From: Pseudopedobacter saltans DSM 12145
GTDB lineage: Bacteria; Bacteroidota; Bacteroidia; Sphingobacteriales; Sphingobacteriaceae
Reading direction: 5' to 3'
Length of the DNA: 64,000 nt
NCBI RefSeq assembly: GCF_000190735.1
Contig: NC_015177.1
Location: 4,340,001 to 4,404,000, forward strand
Under the pieces are notes generated by a model. It was not told the DNA's origin. It saw only the letters and a program-made list of their open reading frames with translations, and ran no database searches. The position numbers and the translations under genes are program-made. This document shows, in pieces, positions 1 through 8,120 of the stretch. The number at the start of each line of letters is the position of its first letter. Position 1 is the first letter of the stretch.

Positions 1-1
1 A

Positions 2-949
2 ACAGTTGAGATTCTGGATGTGACGCAAATAGAGCCAAAGCTCAAACATCCAACTATTTTCAAACACTTTGATGAGCTTGATGCGGGCGAAAGTTTCATT
101 ATAGACAATGACCATGACCCGAAACCTTTGTATTACCAGCTTTTAGGCGAACGTGGAAATATTTTTACATGGGAATACCTGTCTCAAGGGCCAGTTCGCT
201 GGCAGGTAAGGATAGCAAAGCGTACTAAAGAAGATAATGGGGAAACAATAGGCGAGATTGCGGCTAAAGATATGCGGAAAGTTGCCGTGTTTAAAGAAAA
301 AGGTATTGATTATAGCTGCGGAGGTAATAAAACTTTGAAAGAAGTGAGTGCCGAAGTAAATATAGATGAAGAAGAATTGAAACAAGCTTTGGAAGATGCA
401 GTGAACAGACCATTATCAGCTTCTCAGAATTTTAATGATTGGGATCTGGACTTTTTAGCGGATTATATCAGTAAAACTCATCATCGTTATGTAATGGAAA
501 ATCTGGAAATTATTGGCGGATTGGCAGAAAAAGTAGCGCAGCATCACGGAGAACATCATCCTCAGCTGATTCGATTGGAACAATCGGTTAAGCTTTTTCT
601 GCAAAGTCTGACAGTGCATATCAGGAAAGAGGAACAGGCTATTTTTCCGATAATAAAACAATTGGTGGCTAAGGAAATCGATAAATCTGTTCATGTTACA
701 GAACCGGCACTTCTAAAGCAATCAGCTTTATTGTTGGAGAAAGAACATTCTATTTTTGCAGAGGATCTTCAATATTTCAGAAAATTGGCTAACAATTATC
801 AACTACCGGAAGATGCCTGTAATTCGTTCGCCTATTTCTATCATAAATTACAGGAATTGGAAAATGATCTGCAACAGTATATGCATTTAGAAAATAATAT
901 ACTTTTTCCTAAAGTGGTTACTTTAGAACAGGAGGTTTCAGCGTCTTAG
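2..949 (+). CDS. RIC/ScdA-type iron-sulfur repair protein with N-terminal DUF2249 domain (5' partial)
   Basis: Di-iron repair protein of the RIC/ScdA/YtfE type, which restores Fe-S clusters damaged by nitric oxide or oxidants. The frame is open to the window edge, and the residues before the first GTG (position 20; VEILDV) match the usual beginning of a DUF2249 domain, so the true start lies upstream of the window. The order is DUF2249 (to about residue 70, NDHDPKPLYYQL motif), ScdA_N (about 78-125) with DYSCGG, then a hemerythrin-like domain with HHRY, HHGEHH, HIRKEEQ and a final HLENNILFP. The ScdA_N motif has Ser where the second RIC gene (3776) has a first Cys (CCGG). It is followed 23 nt later by a DUF2249 protein, suggesting one transcript. 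Family assignment is firm; the DUF2249 fusion is seen directly. Confidence 0.88.
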   Translation, partial: TVEILDVTQIEPKLKHPTIFKHFDELDAGESFIIDNDHDPKPLYYQLLGERGNIFTWEYLSQGPVRWQVRIAKRTKEDNGETIGEIAAKDMRKVAVFKEKGIDYSCGGNKTLKEVSAEVNIDEEELKQALEDAVNRPLSASQNFNDWDLDFLADYISKTHHRYVMENLEIIGGLAEKVAQHHGEHHPQLIRLEQSVKLFLQSLTVHIRKEEQAIFPIIKQLVAKEIDKSVHVTEPALLKQSALLLEKEHSIFAEDLQYFRKLANNYQLPEDACNSFAYFYHKLQELENDLQQYMHLENNILFPKVVTLEQEVSAS

Positions 950-972
950 ATCGACACTAATTGAATGGCGTT

Positions 973-1800
973 ATGGAAAGTAAAACGAAAATAAATGATA
1001 ATACAAGTATATCCGAGATTATCAAAACCGAAAAGGCAGCAATAGATGCCATTGCTGAAGTTTCTAAACCTTTACAGCGTTTGAAAATCCCAGTACTCAG
1101 AAAGGTTATGGCTTCAAGGGTTACTATTGCAGAAGCTGCAAAAATGGGCAGGACGACTGTTGCCGATATTGTTAAAGCTTTGGAACCATTAGGTTTTGAA
1201 TACGAAGCGGTTGATCAGGAAAGAGAATCAAATGATTTAAAACCCCAATGGTTAAATGCTGCAGATCGGGAGGCTATTAAATGGTTTGATGTTCGTTCTA
1301 TTATAGAATCAGGAACCGATCCTCTAAAGGAAATACTTGGTGTTTTTAAAGAGATAAAGCCCGGTAATATTCTGTGTATTATTAATAATTTTGTTCCTAC
1401 ACCTTTAATTCATTTGCTGAAACAGGAAAAGGCCGAAGCAAGTTTTGTTGATACCATGAGTGATACTGAGTACCATACTTATTTTCTGAAAAAAGCCGAA
1501 TCTCAATTGGATAAGAAAAGAAGCAATGATAAGATAATTATGGATGATGCCGATTCCTTTAATCGTATTTGTCAAAGCTTTGCAAAGGAAAAAGTCAGGG
1601 AAATTGACGTTCGGGAATTGGAAATGCCTTTGCCTATGCAAACTATTTTAAGTAATCTGGAAGATTTAGCTAAACGCGAAGTATTATTTGTACATCACAA
1701 ACGGGTACCGGTATACCTTTTAGAAGAATTGGCAGACAGAGATTTGGAAATCCATATTTATAATGTGGAAGAAGGAAATGTGAAGATGCTTTTATTTTAA
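973..1800 (+). CDS. DUF1858-DUF2249-DUF2249 protein
   Basis: Cytoplasmic protein without signal peptide. Residues about 10-75 look like DUF1858 (KIPVLRKVMASRVTIAEAA...), followed by a DUF2249 unit (about 95-180, starting WFDVRSI) and a second DUF2249 unit at the C-terminus (about 200-275, starting REIDVREL). The same DUF2249 fold is fused to the RIC protein just upstream. These domains are common beside denitrification and NO-stress genes but their biochemical role is unsettled; a sulfur-carrier or redox-partner role by analogy with TusA-like folds is only inference. I start at the ATG at 973 and not at the TTG four codons upstream. Confidence 0.75.
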   Translation: MESKTKINDNTSISEIIKTEKAAIDAIAEVSKPLQRLKIPVLRKVMASRVTIAEAAKMGRTTVADIVKALEPLGFEYEAVDQERESNDLKPQWLNAADREAIKWFDVRSIIESGTDPLKEILGVFKEIKPGNILCIINNFVPTPLIHLLKQEKAEASFVDTMSDTEYHTYFLKKAESQLDKKRSNDKIIMDDADSFNRICQSFAKEKVREIDVRELEMPLPMQTILSNLEDLAKREVLFVHHKRVPVYLLEELADRDLEIHIYNVEEGNVKMLLF

Positions 1801-1805
1801 ATGTC

Positions 1806-1855
1806 GTTATTCGTCTATCGTCTATCAAATAACGAGTATCGAAAAACGAACAACC
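1806..1855 (+). repeat. Intergenic leader repeat, copy A
   Basis: AT-rich sequence with TATCGTCTATC, AATAACGA and ATCGAAAAACGA directly upstream of the gene at 1865. The same words in the same order occur in the same orientation just upstream of the truncated globin gene (8018-8112). No promoter is obvious in it. Confidence 0.6.
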
Positions 1856-1864
1856 AGTAATTAA

Positions 1865-3133
1865 ATGTCAGATATAGATATAGGAAAAACGGTAGATGGG
1901 AGCGTAGTGCTTCCGTTTTATGCAACGGCTTCCGTAGTTTTTTGTGTGCTTTGCCTGCTGTTATTCATTGGAGCAGATAGTCTGTCTACTCATTATTTTA
2001 ATCCACATTTGTTAACCATTGTGCATACTGCTGCATTAGGTTGGGGTACCATGATTATTTTTGGTGCAGCTTATCAACTTCTGCCCGTAGTTAGCGAACG
2101 TAATTTATTCAGTCCAAAAATTGCAATTTTAAGTTGGTATATGCTGTTGTTTGGTACAGTGCTATTGGTTGCTTCTTTCTGGAATTTTAGAACAGGTTGG
2201 ATGATGATTAGTGGAGGAATATTAATCTGGGTCTCGGCAGCTTGTTTTTTAATAAATACATGGTTTACAGGCAAACATCAGTTACACCGTTCAACCATAC
2301 AACTTTTTATCCTGAGTTCTGCGCTTTGGCTGTTATTTACAGTAACCGTTGGATTATTATTGGCTATTAATTTACAATATCCATTTTTTAGCAGAAATCA
2401 TCTGGAGATACTCAAATTACATGCACATGCTGGTCTTGCGGGGTGGTTTTTACAATTGATAGTAGGAATAAGCAGTAAGTTAGTTCCTATGTTTCTACTT
2501 GGTAAATCAAAAAAAGAAAGCAGGCTAAAATATGCTTTTATATTACAAAATGCAGGCTTGATACTATTCCTGTGCGATGGATATTTTTTGGGTATAGCAG
2601 CAACAAGAGTAACGTTTTACATGGCGATAGTAGTAGTTGGAATTTTGTTATGGTTATCCTATTTATATGATGCCTTTAAAAGCAGAATACGTAAAAAAAT
2701 AGATATACAGATGAAGCAAAGTTTCTCCTCGTTCGTATTCCTGATTATTGCTGTTTTGATGATACCAGTCATAAACTTTATACAAGGTAACCAATGGACG
2801 GTATTGTACGGAACATTGTTGTTTATGGGCTGGATAACCGGATTGATTTTAGGAAAGACTTTTAAAACTTTACCTTTTATTGTATGGAATGAACATTATA
2901 AAAAACTGTCAGGAAAGGTAAGAATACCATTGCCAAAAGATCTTTATAGCGAGAAATTAATACTGTGGCAAGTTTATTTATTCATTCCTGCTATATTATT
3001 AATAATTGCAGGAGTTGCATTAGCCAACGTTTGGATCATTCGTTTTTCAGCACTGATATGGTTGGCTTTATCGGTACTATATGCTTTTAATGTGATGAAG
3101 GTGCTATTTCATAAAACACGAATATTATCATGA
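1865..3133 (+). CDS. Polytopic membrane protein, heme-copper oxidase subunit I-like / NnrS-like
   Basis: Protein of 422 residues with about a dozen hydrophobic segments and His residues inside membrane helices (HTAALGWG near residue 55; HAHAGLAGWF near 185), the pattern of the cbb3/NOR subunit I and NnrS superfamilies that bind heme or copper in the membrane. It lacks a recognisable full set of catalytic ligands, so a role in NO handling or cytochrome assembly is inferred from context and not shown. It overlaps the next gene by 4 nt (ATGA), so the two are translationally coupled. A second protein of this sort (5779) lies behind the Crp/Fnr gene. Confidence 0.65.
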   Translation: MSDIDIGKTVDGSVVLPFYATASVVFCVLCLLLFIGADSLSTHYFNPHLLTIVHTAALGWGTMIIFGAAYQLLPVVSERNLFSPKIAILSWYMLLFGTVLLVASFWNFRTGWMMISGGILIWVSAACFLINTWFTGKHQLHRSTIQLFILSSALWLLFTVTVGLLLAINLQYPFFSRNHLEILKLHAHAGLAGWFLQLIVGISSKLVPMFLLGKSKKESRLKYAFILQNAGLILFLCDGYFLGIAATRVTFYMAIVVVGILLWLSYLYDAFKSRIRKKIDIQMKQSFSSFVFLIIAVLMIPVINFIQGNQWTVLYGTLLFMGWITGLILGKTFKTLPFIVWNEHYKKLSGKVRIPLPKDLYSEKLILWQVYLFIPAILLIIAGVALANVWIIRFSALIWLALSVLYAFNVMKVLFHKTRILS

Positions 3134-3456
3134 TTGTATCTTTAACAGATCCTTATTCAGCAGAAAAAATTAAAGCACAACAAGCTTTATTTAAAGTGAT
3201 AGACCCCGAACTGTTTGTTAATGTGGTAGATTTAGGTTTGATATACAATGTAGCTTTTGATAAAGATGATCTTATTGAAGTTACGATGACACTTTCTACA
3301 CCGCATTGTCCAATGGGAGAAGCCATAACCAATGGAGTACATAATGCGTTAGAGGCTGTTTTTCCTGACAGAAAAGTAGTGATTGATTTGGTATTTGATC
3401 CGCCGTGGGGTTATGATATGCTGACACCTGAAGGTAAAGAGCAATTGGGGGTATGA
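3130..3456 (+). CDS. MIP18/DUF59-family metal-sulfur cluster assembly factor
   Basis: Small protein of 108 residues. VIDPELFVNVVDLGLIYNV and TLSTPHCPMGEAI are the hallmarks of the DUF59/MIP18/PaaD group (SufT-like) that helps mature Fe-S proteins; the conserved Cys is in PHCPMG (about residue 59) and the C-terminal DPPWG motif is present. It is coupled to the membrane protein upstream by a 4-nt overlap. Together with two RIC proteins it points to repair of Fe-S clusters under NO exposure. Confidence 0.85.
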   Translation: MIVSLTDPYSAEKIKAQQALFKVIDPELFVNVVDLGLIYNVAFDKDDLIEVTMTLSTPHCPMGEAITNGVHNALEAVFPDRKVVIDLVFDPPWGYDMLTPEGKEQLGV

Positions 3457-3515
3457 GTGTTGGAGAATGTATTTATTAATCAATAAAAGCTTTAGATATC
3501 CCTCACAAATCCTCG

Positions 3516-3558
3516 TGACAAAGGTCATTTTTATAAACTAAAAACAATAATACCTTTA
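3516..3558 (+). promoter_or_regulatory. Crp/Fnr-type box plus TAnnTTTG-like element upstream of RIC gene
   Basis: In the 319-nt gap 3457-3775 there is a perfect inverted repeat TGAC-AAAG-GTCA (3516-3527). Exactly 23 nt further comes TACCTTTA (3551-3558), a one-mismatch form of the Bacteroidota -7 element TAnnTTTG. The box centre would lie near -41, a class II activator position. The nos operon has the same box type with the same spacing. The implied leader to the ATG at 3776 is about 210 nt. I see no ORF or RNA gene in the rest of the gap. Confidence 0.6.
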
Positions 3559-3775
3559 TAGCAGCACAGACATACAAAAATAACGACAATATAAAGGATG
3601 TTTTTATCTTTTATTAAAGAGGCTTTACTAACTTTATAACTTGGAAAGAAAAGTATAAGGTTATTTATTTGAAATTAAACAGGTTGATTAATTCAAAGTA
3701 CACAAAGACTAATAAAGAAAGATTTTAAGCTTTCAGAACTTCGTGTCCTTTGCGGTTTTACAAAATAAAAATTGA

Positions 3776-4498
3776 ATGATGACACTTTCTAAAGAACAAA
3801 CCATTGGCGAGGTGGTTGCACAAGATTTTCGCACAGCCCCGGTATTTGAAAAATATGGCCTCGATTTCTGTTGCGGAGGCAATCAATCTATAGAGTCGGC
3901 TTGTGATGCATCTGGTGTAGATGTAGAGTCTTTACTAACAGCTTTGAAACAAATAGAAAGAGAAAATAAATCCAATATTGATTATAACGCATGGCCAATA
4001 GATCTTTTGGCTGATTATATAGAGAAAACCCATCACCGTTATGTCTCACAACAAATCCCTTTATTAAAAGCTTATCTTGAAAAAATAAGTAACGTACATG
4101 GTGACAGACATCCTGAACTTTTAGAAATCAAAGAACTTTTTGACGGATGTGCTGAAGAACTTACCTCGCACATGCAAAAAGAAGAAAAGGTATTGTTCCC
4201 TTTTGTGCGTAAAATGGTTTCGGCCAAGCAATCTGCTGAGGCTGAGCTTGCCATTCCTTTCGGAACAGTGCAGAACCCCATCAGCATGATGATGCATGAA
4301 CATGACGCGGAGGGAGAGCGTTTCCGGAAAATAGCCCAGCTTTCCAATCAATACGCACTTCCTGCAGATGGATGTAGTACTTATAAAGTAGCTATGGATG
4401 CTTTAAAGGCTTTTGAGAATGATTTACACATACATATTCATTTAGAAAATAACATACTTTTCCCTAAGGCTATAGCTTTAGAAGAAGACTTAGTTTAA
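3776..4498 (+). CDS. ric: RIC/ScdA family iron-sulfur cluster repair di-iron protein
   Basis: Full-length RIC protein of 240 residues. The ScdA_N domain is at about 5-60 with GLDFCCGGN, and the hemerythrin-like di-iron domain follows (HHRY near 87, HGDRHPE, HMQKEEK, MMHEHD, HIHLENNILFP at the C-terminus), giving the His and Glu ligands of the family. It repairs NO- or peroxide-damaged Fe-S clusters. It differs from the upstream copy (2-949) by lacking DUF2249 and keeping CC in the N-terminal motif. The start ATGATGACA is the only sensible one, and the gene has its own candidate Crp/Fnr-controlled promoter. Confidence 0.92.
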   Translation: MMTLSKEQTIGEVVAQDFRTAPVFEKYGLDFCCGGNQSIESACDASGVDVESLLTALKQIERENKSNIDYNAWPIDLLADYIEKTHHRYVSQQIPLLKAYLEKISNVHGDRHPELLEIKELFDGCAEELTSHMQKEEKVLFPFVRKMVSAKQSAEAELAIPFGTVQNPISMMMHEHDAEGERFRKIAQLSNQYALPADGCSTYKVAMDALKAFENDLHIHIHLENNILFPKAIALEEDLV

Positions 4499-4622
4499 TT
4501 GGTCCATAGTCCATAGTCCATAGCTTTACTTAAGATATTTAAAGCTAAAGAGACAATAGGAATTTGAACCAGCTACTAATTCAACTAACAAACTAAAAAG
4601 AAAACAACTAAATAATAACACA

Positions 4623-5138
4623 ATGAAAAAAACAAGTATTTTATTAAGCACTGCAATGATGATGCTAGTAGCAGCATGCGGTAACAATTCTAACCAGCAA
4701 CAGAATGATAATGCTACGGAAAGCACCACTGCGACTACTCAGGAAACAGGAGAACCATCATCCAAAGAAGCAATAATTACCTTAAATGCAGGTGACGACA
4801 TGAAATTCGATCAGACTTTATTGAATGTAAAAGAAGGTCAAACCATAAAATTGACACTCAACCATATTGGTAAAATGGCGAAAGACGTAATGGGACATAA
4901 TTTTGTACTGTTGGTAGCTGGAGTTTCAGCGACAGATTTTGCGATGAAAGTTATTGGTGATAAAGCTACTGACTATATACCAGCGGATACAAAAGATATT
5001 ATTGCGCACACGAAGTTATTATCAGGGGGCGAGTCTGACACTATTGAATTCCCTGCGCCTGCTAAAGGTACATATGAATTCTTATGTTCTTTCCCCGGAC
5101 ACGTAGGACTGATGAAAGGTACACTAATTGTAGAATAA
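4623..5138 (+). CDS. Azurin-like blue copper lipoprotein
   Basis: Lipoprotein of 171 residues with lipobox LVAAC (Cys19) and a low-complexity Asn/Gln/Thr linker, followed by an azurin/cupredoxin domain. The type 1 copper ligands are visible: His92 (GHNF), Cys155, His160 (CSFPGH) and Met164. Such proteins carry electrons in the periplasm; beside RIC, Crp/Fnr and nos genes it is a plausible donor to a copper reductase, possibly NosZ, but the partner is inferred. The gap before it contains a triple GTCCATA repeat (about 4501-4522). Confidence 0.88.
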   Translation: MKKTSILLSTAMMMLVAACGNNSNQQQNDNATESTTATTQETGEPSSKEAIITLNAGDDMKFDQTLLNVKEGQTIKLTLNHIGKMAKDVMGHNFVLLVAGVSATDFAMKVIGDKATDYIPADTKDIIAHTKLLSGGESDTIEFPAPAKGTYEFLCSFPGHVGLMKGTLIVE

Positions 5139-5182
5139 TTCAGTAACATCATTTGTGTTTTGAATTTAAGCTTTTATGGTAA

Positions 5183-5770
5183 ATGCAAATAGATCATAAC
5201 ATACTAATAGCTTACGGAGGTGTATCAAAGAGAGTTTCCAAAGGTTCTTTCATTTTTATGGAAGGCGACACTCCCCGGTTTTTCTTTCAACTGGTTGAAG
5301 GTGAGGTGAAGATGTTTTCAACCAATATAGAAGGGAAAGAATTTATTCAGGGTGTTTTTACCGGAGGAAACAGCTTTGGTGAACCTCCGTTATTCGAATC
5401 AAAATGTTATCCCAGTACTGCACAGGCAAGTACAGACAGCGTAATCGTTAAAATATCAAAAGATAAGTTTATAAACATATTGCAGGATTACCCCAGTACA
5501 GCTTTAAGTTTACTGAATACTTTTGCTCATAGGCTTTACAATAAGGCTACTTCTGCACAAATATTGATTGGCCGTACACCCGAAGAAAAAATATTGGGCT
5601 TTTTTAATAAAATCAGGGTTATGGATGGTAATGAAAAAACACTAATTCCGTATACCCGTCAGGAAATAGCAGATTATACCAATTTACGTGTAGAGACGGT
5701 TATAAGAGCCCTTTTAAAAATGCATGAAGAAGGGAAAGTGTTAATTAAAGATCACAAGGTTTATTGTTAG
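5183..5770 (+). CDS. Crp/Fnr family transcriptional regulator
   Basis: Protein of 195 residues: cyclic-nucleotide-binding-like beta-roll (about 10-105), dimer helix, then a winged HTH (about 157-190). The recognition helix reads RVETVIRALL; its E171 and R175 match the E and R of the FNR helix (VETISR), consistent with reading TGA half-sites. There is no N-terminal Cys cluster (only Cys75 and the last residue), so it is not an Fe-S FNR; a heme/NO-sensing DNR-like or ligand-free mode is possible. It is the natural candidate for the TGAY-N4-RTCA boxes at 3516 and 14893. Confidence 0.88.
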   Translation: MQIDHNILIAYGGVSKRVSKGSFIFMEGDTPRFFFQLVEGEVKMFSTNIEGKEFIQGVFTGGNSFGEPPLFESKCYPSTAQASTDSVIVKISKDKFINILQDYPSTALSLLNTFAHRLYNKATSAQILIGRTPEEKILGFFNKIRVMDGNEKTLIPYTRQEIADYTNLRVETVIRALLKMHEEGKVLIKDHKVYC

Positions 5771-5778
5771 CTGGTAAA

Positions 5779-6996
5779 ATGAGAGATAATACTATAGGTA
5801 ACTGGTGTAAAATTGCATTGTTCAATTTAACACTTGTAGCATTATATGGCGTATTAATGCGTTACAAAATTGCCTTTGATTTTCCTTTATTTGAACAAAA
5901 GAACCTACTGCATGCACACTCTCATTTTGCGTTTAGCGGTTGGATAAATCATTTACTATATTTTGGGCTTTTTCTGATTATTAAAGATCGGACAGACGTA
6001 ATTAAGCAAAAAAAATATAAACTAATTATAGCTGCTAATTTAGTTTCTGCTTTTGGTATGCTGATTTTCTTTACCAGGCAAGCATACGGCAATATTTCTA
6101 TTGTTTTCTCAACACTTTCAATCATCATAGCCCTAGTATATGCCTGGTTGTTTATCAGAGATACCCAAACACTATCTTCTCAATTACCAGCGAGGGCATG
6201 GGCAGTAGCCGGATTACTGTTGAATATCGTTTCAGCTGTTGGTCCCCTTTCGTTGGGATACATGATGGCTACAAAGCATATCCAACAGGATATTTACCTG
6301 GCTTCGGTATATTACTATCTGCATTTTCAGTATAATGGCTGGTTTTTCTTTGGGTTAATGGCTTTAGTTATTCATAGTCTGCCAAAAATTGATACAGCTT
6401 TCCAACGATATTTTCGTTGGTTTTTAATGACCATTATCCCTACATTTCTACTTTCTGTACTTTGGGTAAAATTGCCTGTGTGGCTTTATTCGATAGCTGT
6501 TTTTGCGGCACTGGCTCAATTGATTGTTTGGCTGGTAATGTTGGCTAAAATTAATTGCATTTTTGGAGAAAAGCGTACCAATGTTCCTAAACCAGTAGTA
6601 TTGTTGTTTTATATTTCGGCAATTGCTATTACTCTCAAGTTTGTGCTCCAGACGATTTCAGTTGTTCCTCAGCTTAGCCATTTTGTTTTTGGGATGCGAT
6701 CTATAGTTATTGCGTATTTGCATCTGGTGTTACTAGGTGGTTTTTCCCTGTTTTTTATAGGCTATATGTTTGCCAATAAGTGGATGTATTTGAATAAAAT
6801 AGCTAAAGTCACCATCTGTTTATTTGTAATTGGAGTTATTGCCAACGAAGTTTTCTTAGGAATACAAAGTGTTGCATCTTTCTTCCTGGTGTTGATCCCC
6901 TATATAAACGAATCGCTTTTTGCAACTGCTATAATATTGTTTGGCGGAGCTTTAGGAATGTTTCTTTCGCAAATATTATCAGAATCACAGATTTAA
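5779..6996 (+). CDS. Polytopic membrane protein, NnrS/heme-copper oxidase subunit I-like
   Basis: Protein of about 405 residues with about 12 hydrophobic segments. His-rich helices (LLHAHSHFAFSGWINH near 40; YLHFQYNGWFFFG; YLHLVLLGGFSLFF) resemble the heme- and copper-ligating helices of NOR/cbb3 subunit I and NnrS proteins. It overlaps or abuts the Crp/Fnr gene; I use the ATG at 5779, because the TTG at 5764 lies inside crp. Its last codons run into the first repeat flanking the GxxExxY gene, so the C-terminus may have been altered by that repeat. The function in NO response is inferred from context. Confidence 0.6.
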   Translation: MRDNTIGNWCKIALFNLTLVALYGVLMRYKIAFDFPLFEQKNLLHAHSHFAFSGWINHLLYFGLFLIIKDRTDVIKQKKYKLIIAANLVSAFGMLIFFTRQAYGNISIVFSTLSIIIALVYAWLFIRDTQTLSSQLPARAWAVAGLLLNIVSAVGPLSLGYMMATKHIQQDIYLASVYYYLHFQYNGWFFFGLMALVIHSLPKIDTAFQRYFRWFLMTIIPTFLLSVLWVKLPVWLYSIAVFAALAQLIVWLVMLAKINCIFGEKRTNVPKPVVLLFYISAIAITLKFVLQTISVVPQLSHFVFGMRSIVIAYLHLVLLGGFSLFFIGYMFANKWMYLNKIAKVTICLFVIGVIANEVFLGIQSVASFFLVLIPYINESLFATAIILFGGALGMFLSQILSESQI

Positions 6997-7097
6997 AAAG
7001 GATTGCCTGATTACACAGATTTGCCTTACGTGATGGTTTCTATAATGGATACCAGTTTCCGTGTAATCATTTAATCTGTATCATCCGTGATTTAGAC
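6982..7097 (+). repeat. Flanking repeat, left copy, of the GxxExxY cassette
   Basis: Begins GAATCACAGATTTAAAAA and ends CATCCGTGATTTAGAC. The same roughly 110-nt sequence recurs in direct orientation at 7537-7648. Within each copy the two ends form an inverted repeat (AATCACGGAT / ATCCGTGATT in the right copy). It overlaps the stop codon of the preceding membrane-protein gene. Confidence 0.75.
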
Positions 7098-7149
7098 GAA
7101 TAAAAAAGATTAACTTTAATATTGTAAGGTAGGTTTTTTTACTTTTTGC

Positions 7150-7530
7150 ATGACTATCAATTTAAAATATAAAGATATAACAGAAAAAATTATTGGAGCT
7201 TCTTTTGAAGTTCATAAGTTTCTGGGAAACGGTTTTCAGGAAGTAATCTATCAGCGAGCATTGACTTATGAAATGCATAAGATAGGTTTAGAGTTCGCAA
7301 GAGAAGTAGACCAATATATTTACTATAAAGAATTGGAAGAACCTATAGGTACCCGAAGAGCGGACTTTGTCGTATGCGGAAAAGTACTAGTAGAATTGAA
7401 GGCAATTATACAATTAGAGGATGTACATTTAGCTCAAATCCTAAATTATTTAAAAGCTTATAAATTAGAAGTAGGGCTGCTTGTCAACTTTGGAAGTAAA
7501 AGTTTAACTTTTAAAAGAGTAGTGTTGTAG
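7150..7530 (+). CDS. GxxExxY family protein
   Basis: Protein of 126 residues with the family motif G-x-x-E-x-x-Y (GFQEVIY, about residues 28-34). RRADFVV...VLVELKAI resembles the D-ExK core of PD-(D/E)XK nuclease folds. The family (TIGR04256) is widespread, often multicopy, and of unknown function. Here it stands alone between two near-identical repeats inside a nitrogen-oxide gene region to which it has no obvious link, which looks like insertion of a small cassette. Confidence 0.85.
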   Translation: MTINLKYKDITEKIIGASFEVHKFLGNGFQEVIYQRALTYEMHKIGLEFAREVDQYIYYKELEEPIGTRRADFVVCGKVLVELKAIIQLEDVHLAQILNYLKAYKLEVGLLVNFGSKSLTFKRVVL

Positions 7531-7536
7531 TCGTTG

Positions 7537-7648
7537 GAATCACGGATTTAAAAAGATTATCGGATTACTCAGATTTTGATTGGCATAGTGTTTTGCTATG
7601 CAGGTTTCCGTGAAATCATTTAATCAGCCTGTCATCCGTGATTCAGAC
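7537..7648 (+). repeat. Flanking repeat, right copy, of the GxxExxY cassette
   Basis: Begins GAATCACGGATTTAAAAA and ends CATCCGTGATTCAGAC, with internal GTTTCCGTGAAATCATTTAATC-like sequence shared with the left copy. The outer ends are perfect inverted repeats of 10 nt. It overlaps the end of the truncated globin gene on the other strand. Confidence 0.75.
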
Positions 7649-8017
7649 ATTTCCCTTTTTCAACTGTTCTTGCATAACTGATGCAATGCCTTTGGCGTGT
7701 GTTTTCATTTTTTCTGCATTTGCTCCTTTATAATGTTTATCTATGGTTTGGTAGAAAATCTTCAGCCATCTTTCAAAATGTACCAATTCTGTTTTTTGTT
7801 TCTGATAAATACCTTTATGTGTTTCGAGAGGATTACCTTCATAATCACCCGTAAAGAAAAGCACATTCTCCCAAAAATCAGCCATGGCAATCAAATGCTT
7901 TGGCCAGTCTACCTGTATTACTTCTGTAAAAAAAAAACTAAGTGTTTTGTCAGTTTTAATTTTATCGTAAAATAGGTTGATAACATTTTCTATATCTTGT
8001 CTGCTCCTGATATCCAT
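7643..8017 (-). CDS. Group III truncated hemoglobin
   Basis: Globin of 124 residues, the typical size of truncated hemoglobins. FYDKIKTDKTLSFFF, WPKHLIAMADFWENVLF and VHFERWLKIF match the group III family, with His80 (HFERWL) as the likely proximal heme ligand. Group III members have been linked to NO and peroxide chemistry; the nearby RIC, Crp/Fnr and nos genes make NO detoxification likely. Its stop codon lies within the GxxExxY flanking repeat, and its start directly follows leader repeat copy B. Confidence 0.9.
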   Translation of the reverse strand: MDIRSRQDIENVINLFYDKIKTDKTLSFFFTEVIQVDWPKHLIAMADFWENVLFFTGDYEGNPLETHKGIYQKQKTELVHFERWLKIFYQTIDKHYKGANAEKMKTHAKGIASVMQEQLKKGNV

Positions 8018-8112
8018 TGTTATTCGTTATTCGAAGTTCGTTGCTCGTTTTTCGATAGTTGTTGTTTGTTATTCGATAGACGATAAACGACAAACAATAA
8101 ACGAAGAACGAC
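8018..8112 (-). repeat. Intergenic leader repeat, copy B
   Basis: On the minus strand, directly upstream of the globin start, it reads TATCGTCTATCGAATAAC and then TATCGAAAAACGAGCAAC, matching copy A at 1806-1855 in sequence and orientation relative to the downstream gene. It contains an 8-nt inverted repeat TTGTTTGT/ACAAACAA. Confidence 0.6.
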
Positions 8113-8120
8113 ACGAGTGA

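Noticed and set aside
4121-4351. Overlapping antisense frames inside the RIC gene
   Set aside because: Shadows of a well-supported coding region.
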